Source: Aeoliella straminimaris (lineage in GTDB: Bacteria; Planctomycetota; Planctomycetia; Pirellulales; Lacipirellulaceae). Taken from it: a DNA stretch of 64,000 nucleotides. Each line of letters opens with the position of its first letter. Within the stretch, counting starts at the first letter, position 1. Below, piece after piece: positions 30,481-40,107 of this stretch. Below the pieces are notes generated by a model. The model did not search any database. It saw only the letters and a program-made list of their open reading frames with translations, and was not told the origin of the DNA. The position numbers and the translations under genes are program-made. The stretch spans positions 1-64,000 of the forward strand of contig NZ_JAMXLR010000038.1 in the NCBI RefSeq assembly GCF_024054565.1, read 5' to 3'.

Positions 30481-31200
30481 ATGATCGTTGTCGATGACTT
30501 CCACAAACAGTATGACCAAACTCTGGCAGTTCACGACCTGTCGTTCCGCGTCGAACCGGGAGAAGTGCTGGGGCTCATTGGTCCGAACGGGGCCGGCAAG
30601 ACGACAACTCTTCGATCTCTGGCGGGCATCGTCAATCCATCGCGCGGGCAACTGAGCGTCGCAGGACACGACGTGTCGCGCGAGCCAATCGCGGCCAAGA
30701 GCCAACTCGCTTACGTGCCGGATGATCCGCCAAACTTTTCCGACTTGACCGTAGGCGAGCACCTGGCATTCACGGCCAGCGTCTACCGGGTCGATGACGC
30801 ACAGAGAAAAGCGAATACATTACTCGAGCAATTCGAGCTCGCCGCGAAACAAAGCACTCCGGCTCGCAGCCTTTCCCGCGGCATGCGACAGAAACTGGCC
30901 ATCTGTTGTGCCTATCTCTACGATCCGGCGGTGTTGCTGCTGGATGAGCCACTTACCGGACTCGACCCCCATGGCATACGGACGCTCAAGCGAACGATCC
31001 GCGAGCGCGCAGATAACGGCGCCGCCGCCATCGTCAGCTCACACCTGCTGGCGATGGTCGAGGATGTTTGCACTCACGTTCTGATTCTCGACAAAGGCAC
31101 CAAGCAGTTCTGTGGGCCGATTGAAGACCTCTACCGGCACTACGAGCGTGAGCAGCAGGCCACGTCGTTGGAAGACATCTTCTTCGCGGCTACCACTTGA
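30481..31200 (+). CDS. ABC transporter ATP-binding protein
   Basis: 239 aa from the ATG at 30481. Walker A is GPNGAGKTT (34-42), the signature motif is LSRGM (131-135) in place of LSGGQ, Walker B is VLLLDEP (151-157) and the H-loop His is in SSHLL (188-190). This is the ABC-2/natural-product-export type of ATPase (LIGPNGAGKTTTLRSLAGIV, YVPDDPPNFSDLTVGEHL). It overlaps or abuts the permease gene downstream and will form a dimer with it. The substrate is unknown. No coupling to the glycan cluster is shown beyond adjacency. Confidence 0.9.
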   Translation: MIVVDDFHKQYDQTLAVHDLSFRVEPGEVLGLIGPNGAGKTTTLRSLAGIVNPSRGQLSVAGHDVSREPIAAKSQLAYVPDDPPNFSDLTVGEHLAFTASVYRVDDAQRKANTLLEQFELAAKQSTPARSLSRGMRQKLAICCAYLYDPAVLLLDEPLTGLDPHGIRTLKRTIRERADNGAAAIVSSHLLAMVEDVCTHVLILDKGTKQFCGPIEDLYRHYEREQQATSLEDIFFAATT

Positions 31201-31217
31201 CACGAGGAGCCGACACA

Positions 31218-32918
31218 TTGAGAGGAATGGCAATCCACCCTGCGGTTGGCCAGTTGCTGCGTCTGCAACTGCAGGCTCGTTGGCGAAAGATGTTTGCCGG
31301 CATCATTAAACCTCGGCGAGTGCTTTTGACGTTAGTCGCGGCTGTGCTATTGTGCTTCTGGCTGGCGAACGCCGTGGCCAGCGTCCTATTCCGACAGTCG
31401 ACGGACGATGAGAGCTTACGCATCTACGTGGCCTTCGCCCTCACCGCTTACACGGTGTGGCACGTCGTGCGGCTCGCTTGCTTTCAGCCCGCTCAGCCGC
31501 TCGAGATGCCCGATAGCGACCGGGCGGTTCTGGAGGCCTGCCCACTCACACCTTCCGACCTGGTGGGGCATCACCTGGCCGGCACATTTTGCGCGGCGTT
31601 TATCAAGTCTGCTTGCGTCGCGTTGCTGCTGCTTCCCGATCTCCGCCAGCCGGTGCTCGGATTCTTGGGGATCTTGATTGCCCTATGGGTTGTCGACTTA
31701 TTGCGAATTGCACTGGAGATTACCACTTGGGGGATGTCGCGGCGTGTCTATCTGAGCTTTCGCACGATTGTGCTCGCCTCGTTAGCCGCTGCTTGCTTTC
31801 TTGCGGCGGGCACCGTTCGAGAAGCCGCCGTCGACGCGCTGGCCGTGGCCAGCGAAAGCAATCCCTTCGAGTCAATACAGGTTTTCTTTGGGCACCTCCA
31901 AAACACGACTGCGGCTGCCTGGTGCACCTGGTGCTGGCAGTGGGTACTTGAGGTGGTCACTGCCAAGGGGTTCTCCAGCACTAGTTTGCTCTGGCTATTG
32001 GCGGCCACTACCATGGTAGTAAGCATGGCGGCCTGCATTTTTCGGCTCTACAACCACGTGATGCGAGTAGTCGCTCTCCGCGAACAGCGGGAGTATGCGG
32101 CCACTCTGCAAAAAGTCGGTCGACTCCACACAAGCTCGCCTGCAGCATTGCTGTCTAGCTATGTTCGATTCCGTGTGCCGCCGCGGCTCACTGGAATTGG
32201 ACCACTCGTCTGGCGTCAAACGCTGGGGGCATCGCGATACGCCGGAGGTCTGTGTACGGCGATGGCCGTGCCAGCGGCGTTGGCCATGGTACCCCTATTC
32301 GCTCCTGTCACATCAGAAGCTGCTTTCCTAAGCGTGGTGGGCGGGTTGGCGTTCTATACGTTTTTACTGCTGCCGACCGCCCTCAAATTCGACTTCCGTC
32401 GCGATTTGGACCGCATCGCCATGATTAAGGCATTACCGGTCAGCAGCCTGGGCACAGCCATTGGTCAAGTGGCAACACCCGTGATGATGGCCACCCTGTT
32501 TCAGGTGCTGGTGATAGCCATCGCCTGCTTCGTGCGACCGGTACCAACGGTTGTCCTTGCCGGTTCTGTCTGCATGTTGTTCTTGATGAACCTGTTCATC
32601 TTCGCGCTCGAGAATCTGATCTTCATGTGGTATCCCTATCGATTGCAGCAGGAAGGCTTGGAGATCTTTCTGCGAACAACGTTGGTCTTCACGGCCAAAG
32701 GATTGCTGTTTGCGGCAGCGCTCGCTGTTGTGGTGGCCTTGACCATACCAGCACGCTTCGTTGCCGACTTCGCATCGGATTCTCTTGGTATCGCCGTTAG
32801 CGGCTATGTCGTGTACTTTGTGGGAATCCAACTCCTGATGCTAACTGCGGGCGGAAGCTTGCTCTGTCTGCTCGCACGAGCCTTTGCCAGTTTCGATCCG
32901 TCACAAGATCAGGTGTGA
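31218..32918 (+). CDS. ABC transporter permease, polytopic
   Basis: A 566-aa membrane protein with about 12 hydrophobic segments, the partner of the upstream ATPase. I chose TTG at 31218 because GAGGAG (31204-31209) lies 8 bases before it; TTG 31197 and ATG 31227 are in-frame alternatives. The first TM is VLLTLVAAVLLCFWLANAVA and the last YVVYFVGIQLLMLTAGGSL. It resembles ABC-2-type export permeases with an extended N-terminal half and no recognised extracytoplasmic domain. An in-frame ABC-2 motif was not identified, so the subfamily is uncertain. Confidence 0.78.
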   Translation: MRGMAIHPAVGQLLRLQLQARWRKMFAGIIKPRRVLLTLVAAVLLCFWLANAVASVLFRQSTDDESLRIYVAFALTAYTVWHVVRLACFQPAQPLEMPDSDRAVLEACPLTPSDLVGHHLAGTFCAAFIKSACVALLLLPDLRQPVLGFLGILIALWVVDLLRIALEITTWGMSRRVYLSFRTIVLASLAAACFLAAGTVREAAVDALAVASESNPFESIQVFFGHLQNTTAAAWCTWCWQWVLEVVTAKGFSSTSLLWLLAATTMVVSMAACIFRLYNHVMRVVALREQREYAATLQKVGRLHTSSPAALLSSYVRFRVPPRLTGIGPLVWRQTLGASRYAGGLCTAMAVPAALAMVPLFAPVTSEAAFLSVVGGLAFYTFLLLPTALKFDFRRDLDRIAMIKALPVSSLGTAIGQVATPVMMATLFQVLVIAIACFVRPVPTVVLAGSVCMLFLMNLFIFALENLIFMWYPYRLQQEGLEIFLRTTLVFTAKGLLFAAALAVVVALTIPARFVADFASDSLGIAVSGYVVYFVGIQLLMLTAGGSLLCLLARAFASFDPSQDQV

Positions 32919-32927
32919 TGGCCACGC

Positions 32928-32944
32928 TGGGCAGCAAGTGCCCA
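32928..32944. terminator. Short hairpin in convergent gap
   Basis: TGGGCA and TGCCCA surround the loop GCAAG, 10 bases after the permease stop and 42 bases from the converging subtilase stop. A likely shared terminator, without a T-run. Confidence 0.4.
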
Positions 32945-32985
32945 ACGCAACCGAATCGATTTCTGCCAGGCCAGCAAACAACCCT

Positions 32986-35900
32986 CTACAAACTTCTCGG
33001 TACTGCCTTTCGGAACTGGTACGGAGCAAGCAGACTGCTGTCATCTTCGAAATCGGTGAAGCATTCGTCCAGCGCGGCACGATGCTGCTCCTGCGATTGT
33101 TCGGAGGTCTCGATGGAAGTCCTCAGCTTTGGAGCCAAGCTTCGACCAGCAGGAAGTAACATCGCCAGTTGAGCGGCTGCATCGATCGCGGCCGGCGTCA
33201 GCTCGCCCGCTGCGGTCGGGACAGACGATGACTGCGTCTCGTGTCGCGATTCCGAATCGAGTGAGGTGACTCCTGCGATTGCCAGTGCCTGCGGCATATA
33301 AGCGCCCACATACACGTCATCGAAGTACGCAAGGGCGTCGCGCGTGCCAACTCCGACGTCTCCGTCTGTCAGGTCATCCGAGTATTGGCGCACAAGCTTC
33401 TCGGCTCCATCAACCAGCAGTCGTACCTGCGTCCCTTCGAGAATGACCTGCAGATCGTAATCCGTCCAAGGAGAAATCGGCTCGCTGTACGCTACGTCCG
33501 TGATCCAGCCCGTCGAATCTCGGTGCCCGATCAGCCACAAGTTGCTGGCAACGTACCCACCGGCAAACTTGAAGTTCGTGGGGCTTTGATAGTCATAGAT
33601 GACGAAGCCGTTGCTGAAGCGGTTCGGCGTGACGTCGTCTGCGTTCATCGTCGCCTGAATTTCCACACTGCTCGGCAGGGCCTCGCTCAGGCGGACGGTG
33701 CTGACACCGTCCTGATCCAAGATCGGGACAACTCGGTAGCGACTTGACTCTACTGTCCAAGCACCAGACCGAATATCGAAGTAGTCTGCCACCGCATCGT
33801 TGAAGTCCTCGTACGCTGGCAACGTTGTCGAGGGTGGCGGAGGTGGCGGGAGGTACTCCTCGACTTGGACATTATCAAAGCGAGCCAGGGCATTCTGCGT
33901 TCCCACACCCAGGTCGCCGTCGTTCAGCGCGTCGCCGAATGTGTACGATGCCTTGGTCGCCCCGTCGACCGTCAACGTTGCGGTATTTCCCTCCAAGACA
34001 ACATCGAGATCGTAGTCGGTCCAGGCTGCGATCGACTCGCTGAGCGTGGCATCTTCCACCCAACTGCTTGCAGTCCGGTGGCCGATTACCCAGCGATTTC
34101 CGCCTACAAAGGCTCCGGCGAACTTGAAGTTCAACGGATCCTGATAGTCGAAGATCACCAGGCCATTGGAGAGCCGACCGCTGGAAACATCGTCGGCGTT
34201 GATCGTCGCCTGGATTTCCAGGTTGGTCGGCAGCGCATCGGCCACTCTCAAAGTGCTGATGCCATCCTGACCCGAATTGGGTGAAACGCGATATCGGGCC
34301 AACTCTACCGTCCAGGTGCCCAATTGTGGTTCGAAGTAGTCGGCCACTCCGTCGTCGAAGTCTTCCACCGCCGGCAACGTCGTCGCAGGAGGTGGTGGCG
34401 GAGGTAAGTATTCAGTCACCTGGACATTATCAAAGCGAGCCAGGGCATTCTGCGTTCCCACGCCCAGGTCGCCGTCGTTCAGCGCGTCGCCGAAGGTGTA
34501 CGATGCCTTGGTCGCCCCGTCGACCGTCAACGTTGCGGTATTTCCCTCCAAGACAACATCGAGATCGTAGTCGGTCCAGGCTGCGATCGACTCGCTGAGC
34601 GTGGCGTCTTCCACCCAACTGCTGGCAGTCCGGTGTCCGATTACCCAGCGGTTCCCGCCCACAAAGGCACCGGCAAACTTAAAGTTGTTAGGATCCTGGT
34701 AGTCGAAGATTACCAGGCCATTGGAAAGTCGGCCAGCAGAGACGTCATCGGCGTTGATCGTCGCCTGGATCTCCAGGTTGGTTGGCAATGCGTCGGCCAC
34801 CCTCAAAGTGCTAATGCCGTCCTTGCCCGATATCGGCACAACTCGGTAGCCTCCCGATTGCACGCTCCACGTGCCCAACTGCGGTTCGAAGTAATCCGCC
34901 ACTCCGTCGTTGAAGTTCTCGTCCACAGGCAGAGAAGTAGAGGGCGGAGGAGGTGGTGGCAGGTATTCTTCCACCTGGACATTATCGAAGCGCGCCAGGG
35001 CATTTTGTGTTCCGACGCCCAGGTCTCCATCATTCAAAGCGTCGCCAAACGTGTGCGACACTTTCGCCACTCCGTTGACCGTCAGCGAAGCGGTGCTACC
35101 TTCCAGAACAACTTCCAGGTCGTAATCGGTTAGTGCACTGATCGGCTCGTCCAGCGTGGCGTCTTCCACCCAACCTCCAGCAGTGCGATGGCCCACCAGC
35201 CAGCGGCCGACTCCGACGAAGGCGCCGGCGTACTTGAAATTCAATGGGTCCTGATAGTCGAAAATGACCAGGGCGTTCGACAGCCTGCCGCTCGAGGCGC
35301 TGTTCGCGTTGATGGTTGCCTGGATTTCGATGTTTGCTGGCAACGCGTCGGCAATCCTGAGAGTGCTAACACCATCTTGGCCTAAGGTAGGCGAGGCATG
35401 ATACCTGCCAGACTCCACCATCCAGGTACCCGACCTTGACTCGAAATAATCAGCCACGCCGTCGTTGAAGTCTTCATCAACAGGCAACGTGGTCGCTGGT
35501 GGCGGAGGAGGTGGTAAGTACGCCCCCACCTGGAAGTCGTCGAACCGCGCGTACGCGTTTTGCGTACCAACACCCAATTCACCATCGTTCAGCGCATCGC
35601 CGAACGTGTGCGTCACCTTCGCCACACCGTTGACCGTCAACGTGGCGGTGCTTCCCTCGAGACGAACATCGATGTCATAGTCTGCCAGCGCCGCGATCGA
35701 TTCGCTCAGCGTGGCGTCCTCTACCCAACTGCTGGCAGTTCGATGCCCAATCACCCACAGGTCTGCTCCGGCAAAGGCTCCGGCGAACTTGAAGTTCTCG
35801 GGATCTTGGTAGTCGAATACGATCAATGCGTTGGACAATCGGCCGTTGGAAACGTCATCGGCATTAATGGTTGCTTGGATCTCAACGTCAGACGGCAACG

Positions 35901-38031
35901 CCTCGGCAAGCGTCACGGTACTCACTGAGTCGCGGCCCAGCCCAGGATAAGCTGCGAAGCGGCCTTGCTCAATGAACCAGGCACCCAGCGTCGGTTCGAA
36001 ACTTGTAGTGGTGCCAGCACCAAAGTCGTCCGCAAATGGCAACGTGGCGGGCGAAGGGCTGAAGAATTCGCGCACCACGACATCATCAAAGTGAGTCGTG
36101 CTGTCCTTAGCGCCGAGTCCGACATCTCCGGAGGTCACAGGCGTGGCGTGCTGAAGAGATAGTCTTTCGATACCGTCCGCCAACAGCGTGACGTCGGTAC
36201 CATTTTGGATCAACATCCGCACGTCATACAGCGTATCCGGCTGCAGGTCGTCAGCCACTTGTGCATCGACGCTCCAATTTCCGCCGGCAGTGTGTCCCAT
36301 TATCCATCGGCCGCCTTCGATATCGGCGCCGGCGAACTTGTAGTTGTTGGCATCCACGTAGTCGTAGATCATCAGGCCATTGGTCTGGTGGTTGCTAAAC
36401 ACCAGACCAAACAAGGATATCTTGCCCGGATCGGCCTGCATCAACGTGCGTATCTCCACGTTCGCGGGTAGTGGGGCGTCCAAATTCAACGTACTGATAG
36501 CGACAAAATCGGGATCCTCCACCGCCGGTGTGGTGGTGTAGCGATTGGACGAGAAGCTCCAGTTGCCGGACTGTGGAATGAACGAGAACTGACTGTCCGA
36601 GAACTCCTCGAACATCGGCAGCGACGCCGGAGGTGGTGGAGGTGGAGGGGGCTCCGGATTGCCAACCGCCGAGGCGACATTCAGTCGCCCGCCCGTCGAC
36701 ACCAGACCCTGCAGGTTTGGCAGCGGATCGACCGAAGAGAGAATCTGCTGAATAACCTGATCGGAAGTCCAACTGGGATTTAGATCACTCACTAGAGCCG
36801 CGACACCTGCCACATGCGGCGCCGCCATCGATGTACCGCTGTTGTAGTCGTATCCGGTGCCGATCACGGTGCTAAGAATATTCACCCCCGGAGCGGCCAG
36901 GTCTACGGTCGTTGCGCCATAATTGGAAAATGTCGCCAACTGATCGTTGTGGTCGGTAGCCGCCACGGACAGAATGTTTTCTAACTCGTAGCCGGAAGGA
37001 TAAAAAGGAGTGTCGTCATTGTTGATGCCAATCCCAAACAGGTTTCCATTCCCCGCCGCCGCAACAAAGATCTGGTCGGCGTCCCGCGTGGCAGCGATGG
37101 CATCGTACAACGCCTGTGAGTAGGGATCACCGCCCCAACTGGCGTTAATCACATCGGCTCCGTTATCCCGTGCGTAGTAGATGGCCTCGATGGCATCCTG
37201 CGTGGTGCCCGATCCATCGGCCCCCAGGAACTTGAGCGCCATTACCTGGACGTTCCAGTTAATGCCAGTCACGCCGAGACCGTTGTTACCCGCTGCGCCG
37301 ATGGTACCTGCCACGTGAGTGCCGTGGCCCTGGTCGTCCATGGGATCGCCATCGTGATTGATGAAATCGTAGCCGAACACATCATCGACATAGTTGTTGC
37401 CATCGTTGTCGATACCATCCCCGGGGATCTCGCCTGCATTTACCCACATATTCGATGCGAGGTCAGGATGGTTGTAATCGACCCCCGTGTCGATGACAGC
37501 CACGACGGTGTTACCCGAACCGGTGGTTACGTCCCACGCCCAGTTGGCATCGATGTCCGCGTCCGTCGTCCCGCCACTCTGTCCCGAGTTTTCGAGCCCC
37601 CACATATCCGTGAAAGCGGGATCGTTTGGGAGTTGGGTGATCCGCAGCGTGTAGTTTGGTTCCGCATACAGTATGTTGGGATCCGCCCGATAGACCTCGA
37701 GAGCATCCTCCATGGCCAATCCTGTTGGCAAATCGATGCGATGCCAACCGTCGCGAATAGCGCGAATGCCATGAGCGCCTTCGGTATTGGCAACTGCCTT
37801 CTGCAGTCCCTCATCCATCGATTGAAGCACGTAGGGCTGCTCCGAGCCAAATCGCACAAGAATACTGCCGGATTCGTACTGGCTGCTATCCACCTGGAAA
37901 TTGGCAGTTGGCGGAAACACAGTGCTGGTACTCAGCACAATTCGTGTCTCCAGCCACTCCGCCCCCGACAACCTGCGAGTGTGGCGAGTTCCGCTTTTGC
38001 GATTCCTCTGGGAGCGATGAAACCGAAACAT
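32986..38031 (-). CDS. Secreted subtilase (S8) with six tandem ~185-aa repeats
   Basis: 1681 aa from the ATG at 38031; the frame is open 56 codons earlier but without homology. The N-terminus has RRLSGAEWLETRIVLST, the Planctomycete-extracellular (Planc_extracel) sorting motif, instead of a classical signal. An inhibitor-like propeptide is followed by an S8 protease with D181 (VIDTGVDYNHPDL), H236 (GHGTHVAGT), oxyanion N328 (AAAGNGN) and S401 (GTSMAAPHVAG), so it is likely active. A proline-rich linker leads to six repeats (about 468-1580), each around FDYQDPLNFKFAGAFVG, GHRTASSWVEDATLSE and DGDLGVGTQNALARFD. The repeats are separated by PPPPPP linkers and are probably concanavalin-like beta-sandwiches. 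A ~100-aa tail has no PEP-CTERM. Likely an extracellular adhesive protease; the substrate is unknown. Confidence 0.88.
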   Translation of the reverse strand: MFRFHRSQRNRKSGTRHTRRLSGAEWLETRIVLSTSTVFPPTANFQVDSSQYESGSILVRFGSEQPYVLQSMDEGLQKAVANTEGAHGIRAIRDGWHRIDLPTGLAMEDALEVYRADPNILYAEPNYTLRITQLPNDPAFTDMWGLENSGQSGGTTDADIDANWAWDVTTGSGNTVVAVIDTGVDYNHPDLASNMWVNAGEIPGDGIDNDGNNYVDDVFGYDFINHDGDPMDDQGHGTHVAGTIGAAGNNGLGVTGINWNVQVMALKFLGADGSGTTQDAIEAIYYARDNGADVINASWGGDPYSQALYDAIAATRDADQIFVAAAGNGNLFGIGINNDDTPFYPSGYELENILSVAATDHNDQLATFSNYGATTVDLAAPGVNILSTVIGTGYDYNSGTSMAAPHVAGVAALVSDLNPSWTSDQVIQQILSSVDPLPNLQGLVSTGGRLNVASAVGNPEPPPPPPPPASLPMFEEFSDSQFSFIPQSGNWSFSSNRYTTTPAVEDPDFVAISTLNLDAPLPANVEIRTLMQADPGKISLFGLVFSNHQTNGLMIYDYVDANNYKFAGADIEGGRWIMGHTAGGNWSVDAQVADDLQPDTLYDVRMLIQNGTDVTLLADGIERLSLQHATPVTSGDVGLGAKDSTTHFDDVVVREFFSPSPATLPFADDFGAGTTTSFEPTLGAWFIEQGRFAAYPGLGRDSVSTVTLAEALPSDVEIQATINADDVSNGRLSNALIVFDYQDPENFKFAGAFAGADLWVIGHRTASSWVEDATLSESIAALADYDIDVRLEGSTATLTVNGVAKVTHTFGDALNDGELGVGTQNAYARFDDFQVGAYLPPPPPPATTLPVDEDFNDGVADYFESRSGTWMVESGRYHASPTLGQDGVSTLRIADALPANIEIQATINANSASSGRLSNALVIFDYQDPLNFKYAGAFVGVGRWLVGHRTAGGWVEDATLDEPISALTDYDLEVVLEGSTASLTVNGVAKVSHTFGDALNDGDLGVGTQNALARFDNVQVEEYLPPPPPPSTSLPVDENFNDGVADYFEPQLGTWSVQSGGYRVVPISGKDGISTLRVADALPTNLEIQATINADDVSAGRLSNGLVIFDYQDPNNFKFAGAFVGGNRWVIGHRTASSWVEDATLSESIAAWTDYDLDVVLEGNTATLTVDGATKASYTFGDALNDGDLGVGTQNALARFDNVQVTEYLPPPPPPATTLPAVEDFDDGVADYFEPQLGTWTVELARYRVSPNSGQDGISTLRVADALPTNLEIQATINADDVSSGRLSNGLVIFDYQDPLNFKFAGAFVGGNRWVIGHRTASSWVEDATLSESIAAWTDYDLDVVLEGNTATLTVDGATKASYTFGDALNDGDLGVGTQNALARFDNVQVEEYLPPPPPPSTTLPAYEDFNDAVADYFDIRSGAWTVESSRYRVVPILDQDGVSTVRLSEALPSSVEIQATMNADDVTPNRFSNGFVIYDYQSPTNFKFAGGYVASNLWLIGHRDSTGWITDVAYSEPISPWTDYDLQVILEGTQVRLLVDGAEKLVRQYSDDLTDGDVGVGTRDALAYFDDVYVGAYMPQALAIAGVTSLDSESRHETQSSSVPTAAGELTPAAIDAAAQLAMLLPAGRSLAPKLRTSIETSEQSQEQHRAALDECFTDFEDDSSLLAPYQFRKAVPRSL
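33291..36630 (-). repeat. Tandem coding repeat, six units, 555-bp period
   Basis: The conserved D-V-V/D-N-V-Q codon cluster recurs at 33316, 33871, 34426, 34981 and 35536, exactly 555 bases apart, and at 36082 (546 bases). Units at about 33846-34400 and 34401-34955 are almost identical at DNA level; the flanking units diverge. This indicates recent duplication or gene conversion in the middle of the array. Boundaries are approximate. Confidence 0.9.
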
Positions 38032-38540
38032 GTCAGCGCACTTTCTTCTGCTGGACCAGCAAGACGAGACGAGAAACGACAAGTCAAACTGCAGAATAAC
38101 CGACGAACGACGCATTAGAAGACAACAGACGTCAATTATCACATGCGATACGATGAGCTCAGTCGGTACGATCGCTACAATCGGAACATTCGCTTGCAAT
38201 CGCGCAAGTGGATTGTCTTACTGCAGTCGTCCTCGACTCGCTAGATTGACAAGTCGTTCTATTCGAAAGAAGTGCAGCGGAGCGAGACACCAGAGTGGAG
38301 TCAGGCGGTCTTCGCCAAAGGAGGCGCCAAGCATCAGTTAAACGAGATCACAGCGCGCAGTACCGGCTGCGTGATAGGAATTCACCCAGTGCTCAAGGCA
38401 AAACGTATCAGCCGCCACCTCGGTATGCACAGCACCACGCGATTCCCCCTTTCGGCAGGGGGGATTGTCGCCCGTGTAGAAGGTTTTTACCAAGGCAACT
38501 TCGCCCTTGCGCCGTGCCTGATATCAGCCAAAGAATCTGC
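38032..38540. other. Intergenic region upstream of subtilase
   Basis: 509 bases between two minus-strand genes. It holds the subtilase promoter region and a hairpin at 38442-38465 (ATTCCCCC and GGGGGGAT around 8 bases), probably the end of the sigma-to-lipoprotein operon. Short open frames on the plus strand lack SD and domain features. No gene is called. Confidence 0.5.
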
Positions 38541-38993
38541 TTATTTGAGGTCGAAATCCAACTTCAGTGCACCGCGTATCTCTTTTGGAACCGAAGCGCT
38601 GAGACCGCTGGTACTGGCGTCGCTGTACTTTTCGGGTATTAGATGCCGCACGCTGGCAGGATCGGCCATTGAACCTTCGTACCACATGACCGACACCAAA
38701 TAGTCACCAGGCGGAATACCAGCCTGATCGCGATAAGCTTTCACACGGTACCGTCCTTCGGCATCAGTGACGGAGGTCGCTGGTCGCTGCGCAGCACCGA
38801 TGGCGACTTCCTCTGGCGTAAATCGTACCGTGCCACCGGCTACCGGCGATCCCTGGTAAGTCACGCGTCCTTCGACGAACGTCAACTCACGCTGCTGTTT
38901 ACCACAACCGGTGACGACAACACAGCTCACTAGTCCAACAAAGAGTAGACAGCTCGCGCTGCTCCATGGACAAGGCCTTCCAATGGCTAACAT
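38541..38993 (-). CDS. Small carboxypeptidase-regulatory-like lipoprotein
   Basis: About 150 aa from the ATG at 38993, one base after the DUF1559 stop; ATG 39020 or 39059 would overlap that gene. The signal is CLLFVGLVSCVVVTGC with a lipobox Cys. The body has the same pattern as the lipoprotein at 20269-20688: FVEGRVTYQGSPVAGGTVRF, DAEGRYRVKAY, IPPGDYLVSVMWY, LIPEKYSDASTSGLSASV and LDFDL. It is the last gene of the module ECF sigma, FecR, DUF1559, lipoprotein. It is probably anchored in an envelope membrane and helps or accompanies the pseudopilin. Confidence 0.78.
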   Translation of the reverse strand: MLAIGRPCPWSSASCLLFVGLVSCVVVTGCGKQQRELTFVEGRVTYQGSPVAGGTVRFTPEEVAIGAAQRPATSVTDAEGRYRVKAYRDQAGIPPGDYLVSVMWYEGSMADPASVRHLIPEKYSDASTSGLSASVPKEIRGALKLDFDLK

Positions 38994-38994
38994 C

Positions 38995-40020
38995 TTACGG
39001 GTGGTCCCAAATCGTTTCATCCGCTTTATTTCCCATGTACTGATAAACCAAATAGTCAATGTCTTCGTTCAGAAAACGCAGGCTGCCATCGCCAAAGCCG
39101 ACGTTGATTCCTCCAGGGTGTTCGCTGGCGTATCCACCCATGTAGGCATGGCAGTCCCCAATTCGCTGGTCATAGGTCTTGGGACACAGCTCGGCGATGT
39201 CGGCGTCTTTGAACCAGTTGATCGGCGGATTGGTCGTGGCGGCATTGAACACCGAGTTAAAATACATCTTGTGCGAAGTGTAGATCGGCAGGCATTCTCC
39301 CACCATCAACGTGTTGGAAAGTCCATCCGTGCAAGTCTTGAACGAATAGGCAACCGGACCACCGACAAACAAGCCAGGCGCCCCGAGACTGCGACCCCGA
39401 TTTGGCCCGTCGCCCAGCAATGCGCCGCCACGTTGGCTTAGGCAGTTAATCACTTGAGCTCCCCGCCCTGCCGGCCGAATCTCCGGATAGGGGCAAAGGT
39501 TGAACTCCAGCGGACCCCCGCAGGGTGCGTACGATTGTGCCATCGAGCGGGTGCCCGCGCCGCCCGGTAGGTAATTGGGTTCGCGACCATTATCCATCAG
39601 CCCCGCATCCGAGTCTGACGGACAGGTCCACCCCGGAATCACCAACTCGTTAAGCACGACAGGGTTCGGCCCCAAATCGTTGTCGACTGCAAAATCAATC
39701 TGATCGTAGATCGCCGATTGCTCCATGAATGGCAGTACGAATTCGGCATACGAGTGGCAATGCTGGATGTACGCAGCACTGTTGTGATCGCAGTCGGAGC
39801 CACGCGGTAGCTGACCAAACGTGTCATGGTAGTTGTGAAAGGCGAGCGCCCACTGCTTGATGTTGTTCAGGCATTCGGCGCGGCGGGCTGCTTCGCGTGC
39901 GGCCTGCACGGCTGGCAGTAGAAGTGCAACGAGTATTCCAATAATGGCAATGACAACAAGCAGTTCCACCAGAGTGAACGCGTTTGATGTGCGCTTTGGC
40001 TGTCGAATGGATACACTCAC
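38995..40020 (-). CDS. DUF1559 type II secretion-like pseudopilin
   Basis: 341 aa. The GTG at 40020 is preceded at 8 bases by AAGGGAG and is preferred to the upstream ATG at 40062. The N-terminus has NAFTLVELLVVIAIIGILVA then LLPAVQAAREAARRAEC, so the residue before the cleavage Phe is Ala in place of the usual Gly, an oddity for a prepilin site. The DUF1559 body shows NIKQWALAFHNYHDTFGQLPRG, YIQHCHSYAEFVLPFMEQSAIYDQ, DGLSNTLMVGE and EHPGGINVGFGDGSLRFLNEDI. It follows the FecR gene by 87 bases. A paralogue at 19223-20251 occupies the same place in module 2. Confidence 0.88.
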   Translation of the reverse strand: MSVSIRQPKRTSNAFTLVELLVVIAIIGILVALLLPAVQAAREAARRAECLNNIKQWALAFHNYHDTFGQLPRGSDCDHNSAAYIQHCHSYAEFVLPFMEQSAIYDQIDFAVDNDLGPNPVVLNELVIPGWTCPSDSDAGLMDNGREPNYLPGGAGTRSMAQSYAPCGGPLEFNLCPYPEIRPAGRGAQVINCLSQRGGALLGDGPNRGRSLGAPGLFVGGPVAYSFKTCTDGLSNTLMVGECLPIYTSHKMYFNSVFNAATTNPPINWFKDADIAELCPKTYDQRIGDCHAYMGGYASEHPGGINVGFGDGSLRFLNEDIDYLVYQYMGNKADETIWDHP

Positions 40021-40107
40021 GCTAAGTACTCCCTTATTGTCTGCCTCAACATGCTGGCTCACGAGACCAGATGGATAGCGACACCGCAGGCTATTGAATG
40101 GTCCGGA

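Noticed and set aside
33385..36471. Many plus-strand open frames with repeated sequence inside the subtilase gene
   Set aside because: They are antisense shadows of the six-unit repeat and repeat with the same 555-bp period.
33291..36630. Possible CRISPR or satellite array
   Set aside because: The period is 555 bases and units are in-frame protein domains with no short repeat-spacer pattern.
38272..38703. Plus-strand open frames of 115-143 codons before the subtilase
   Set aside because: No SD, no homology by eye, and they run into the antisense of the lipoprotein gene.
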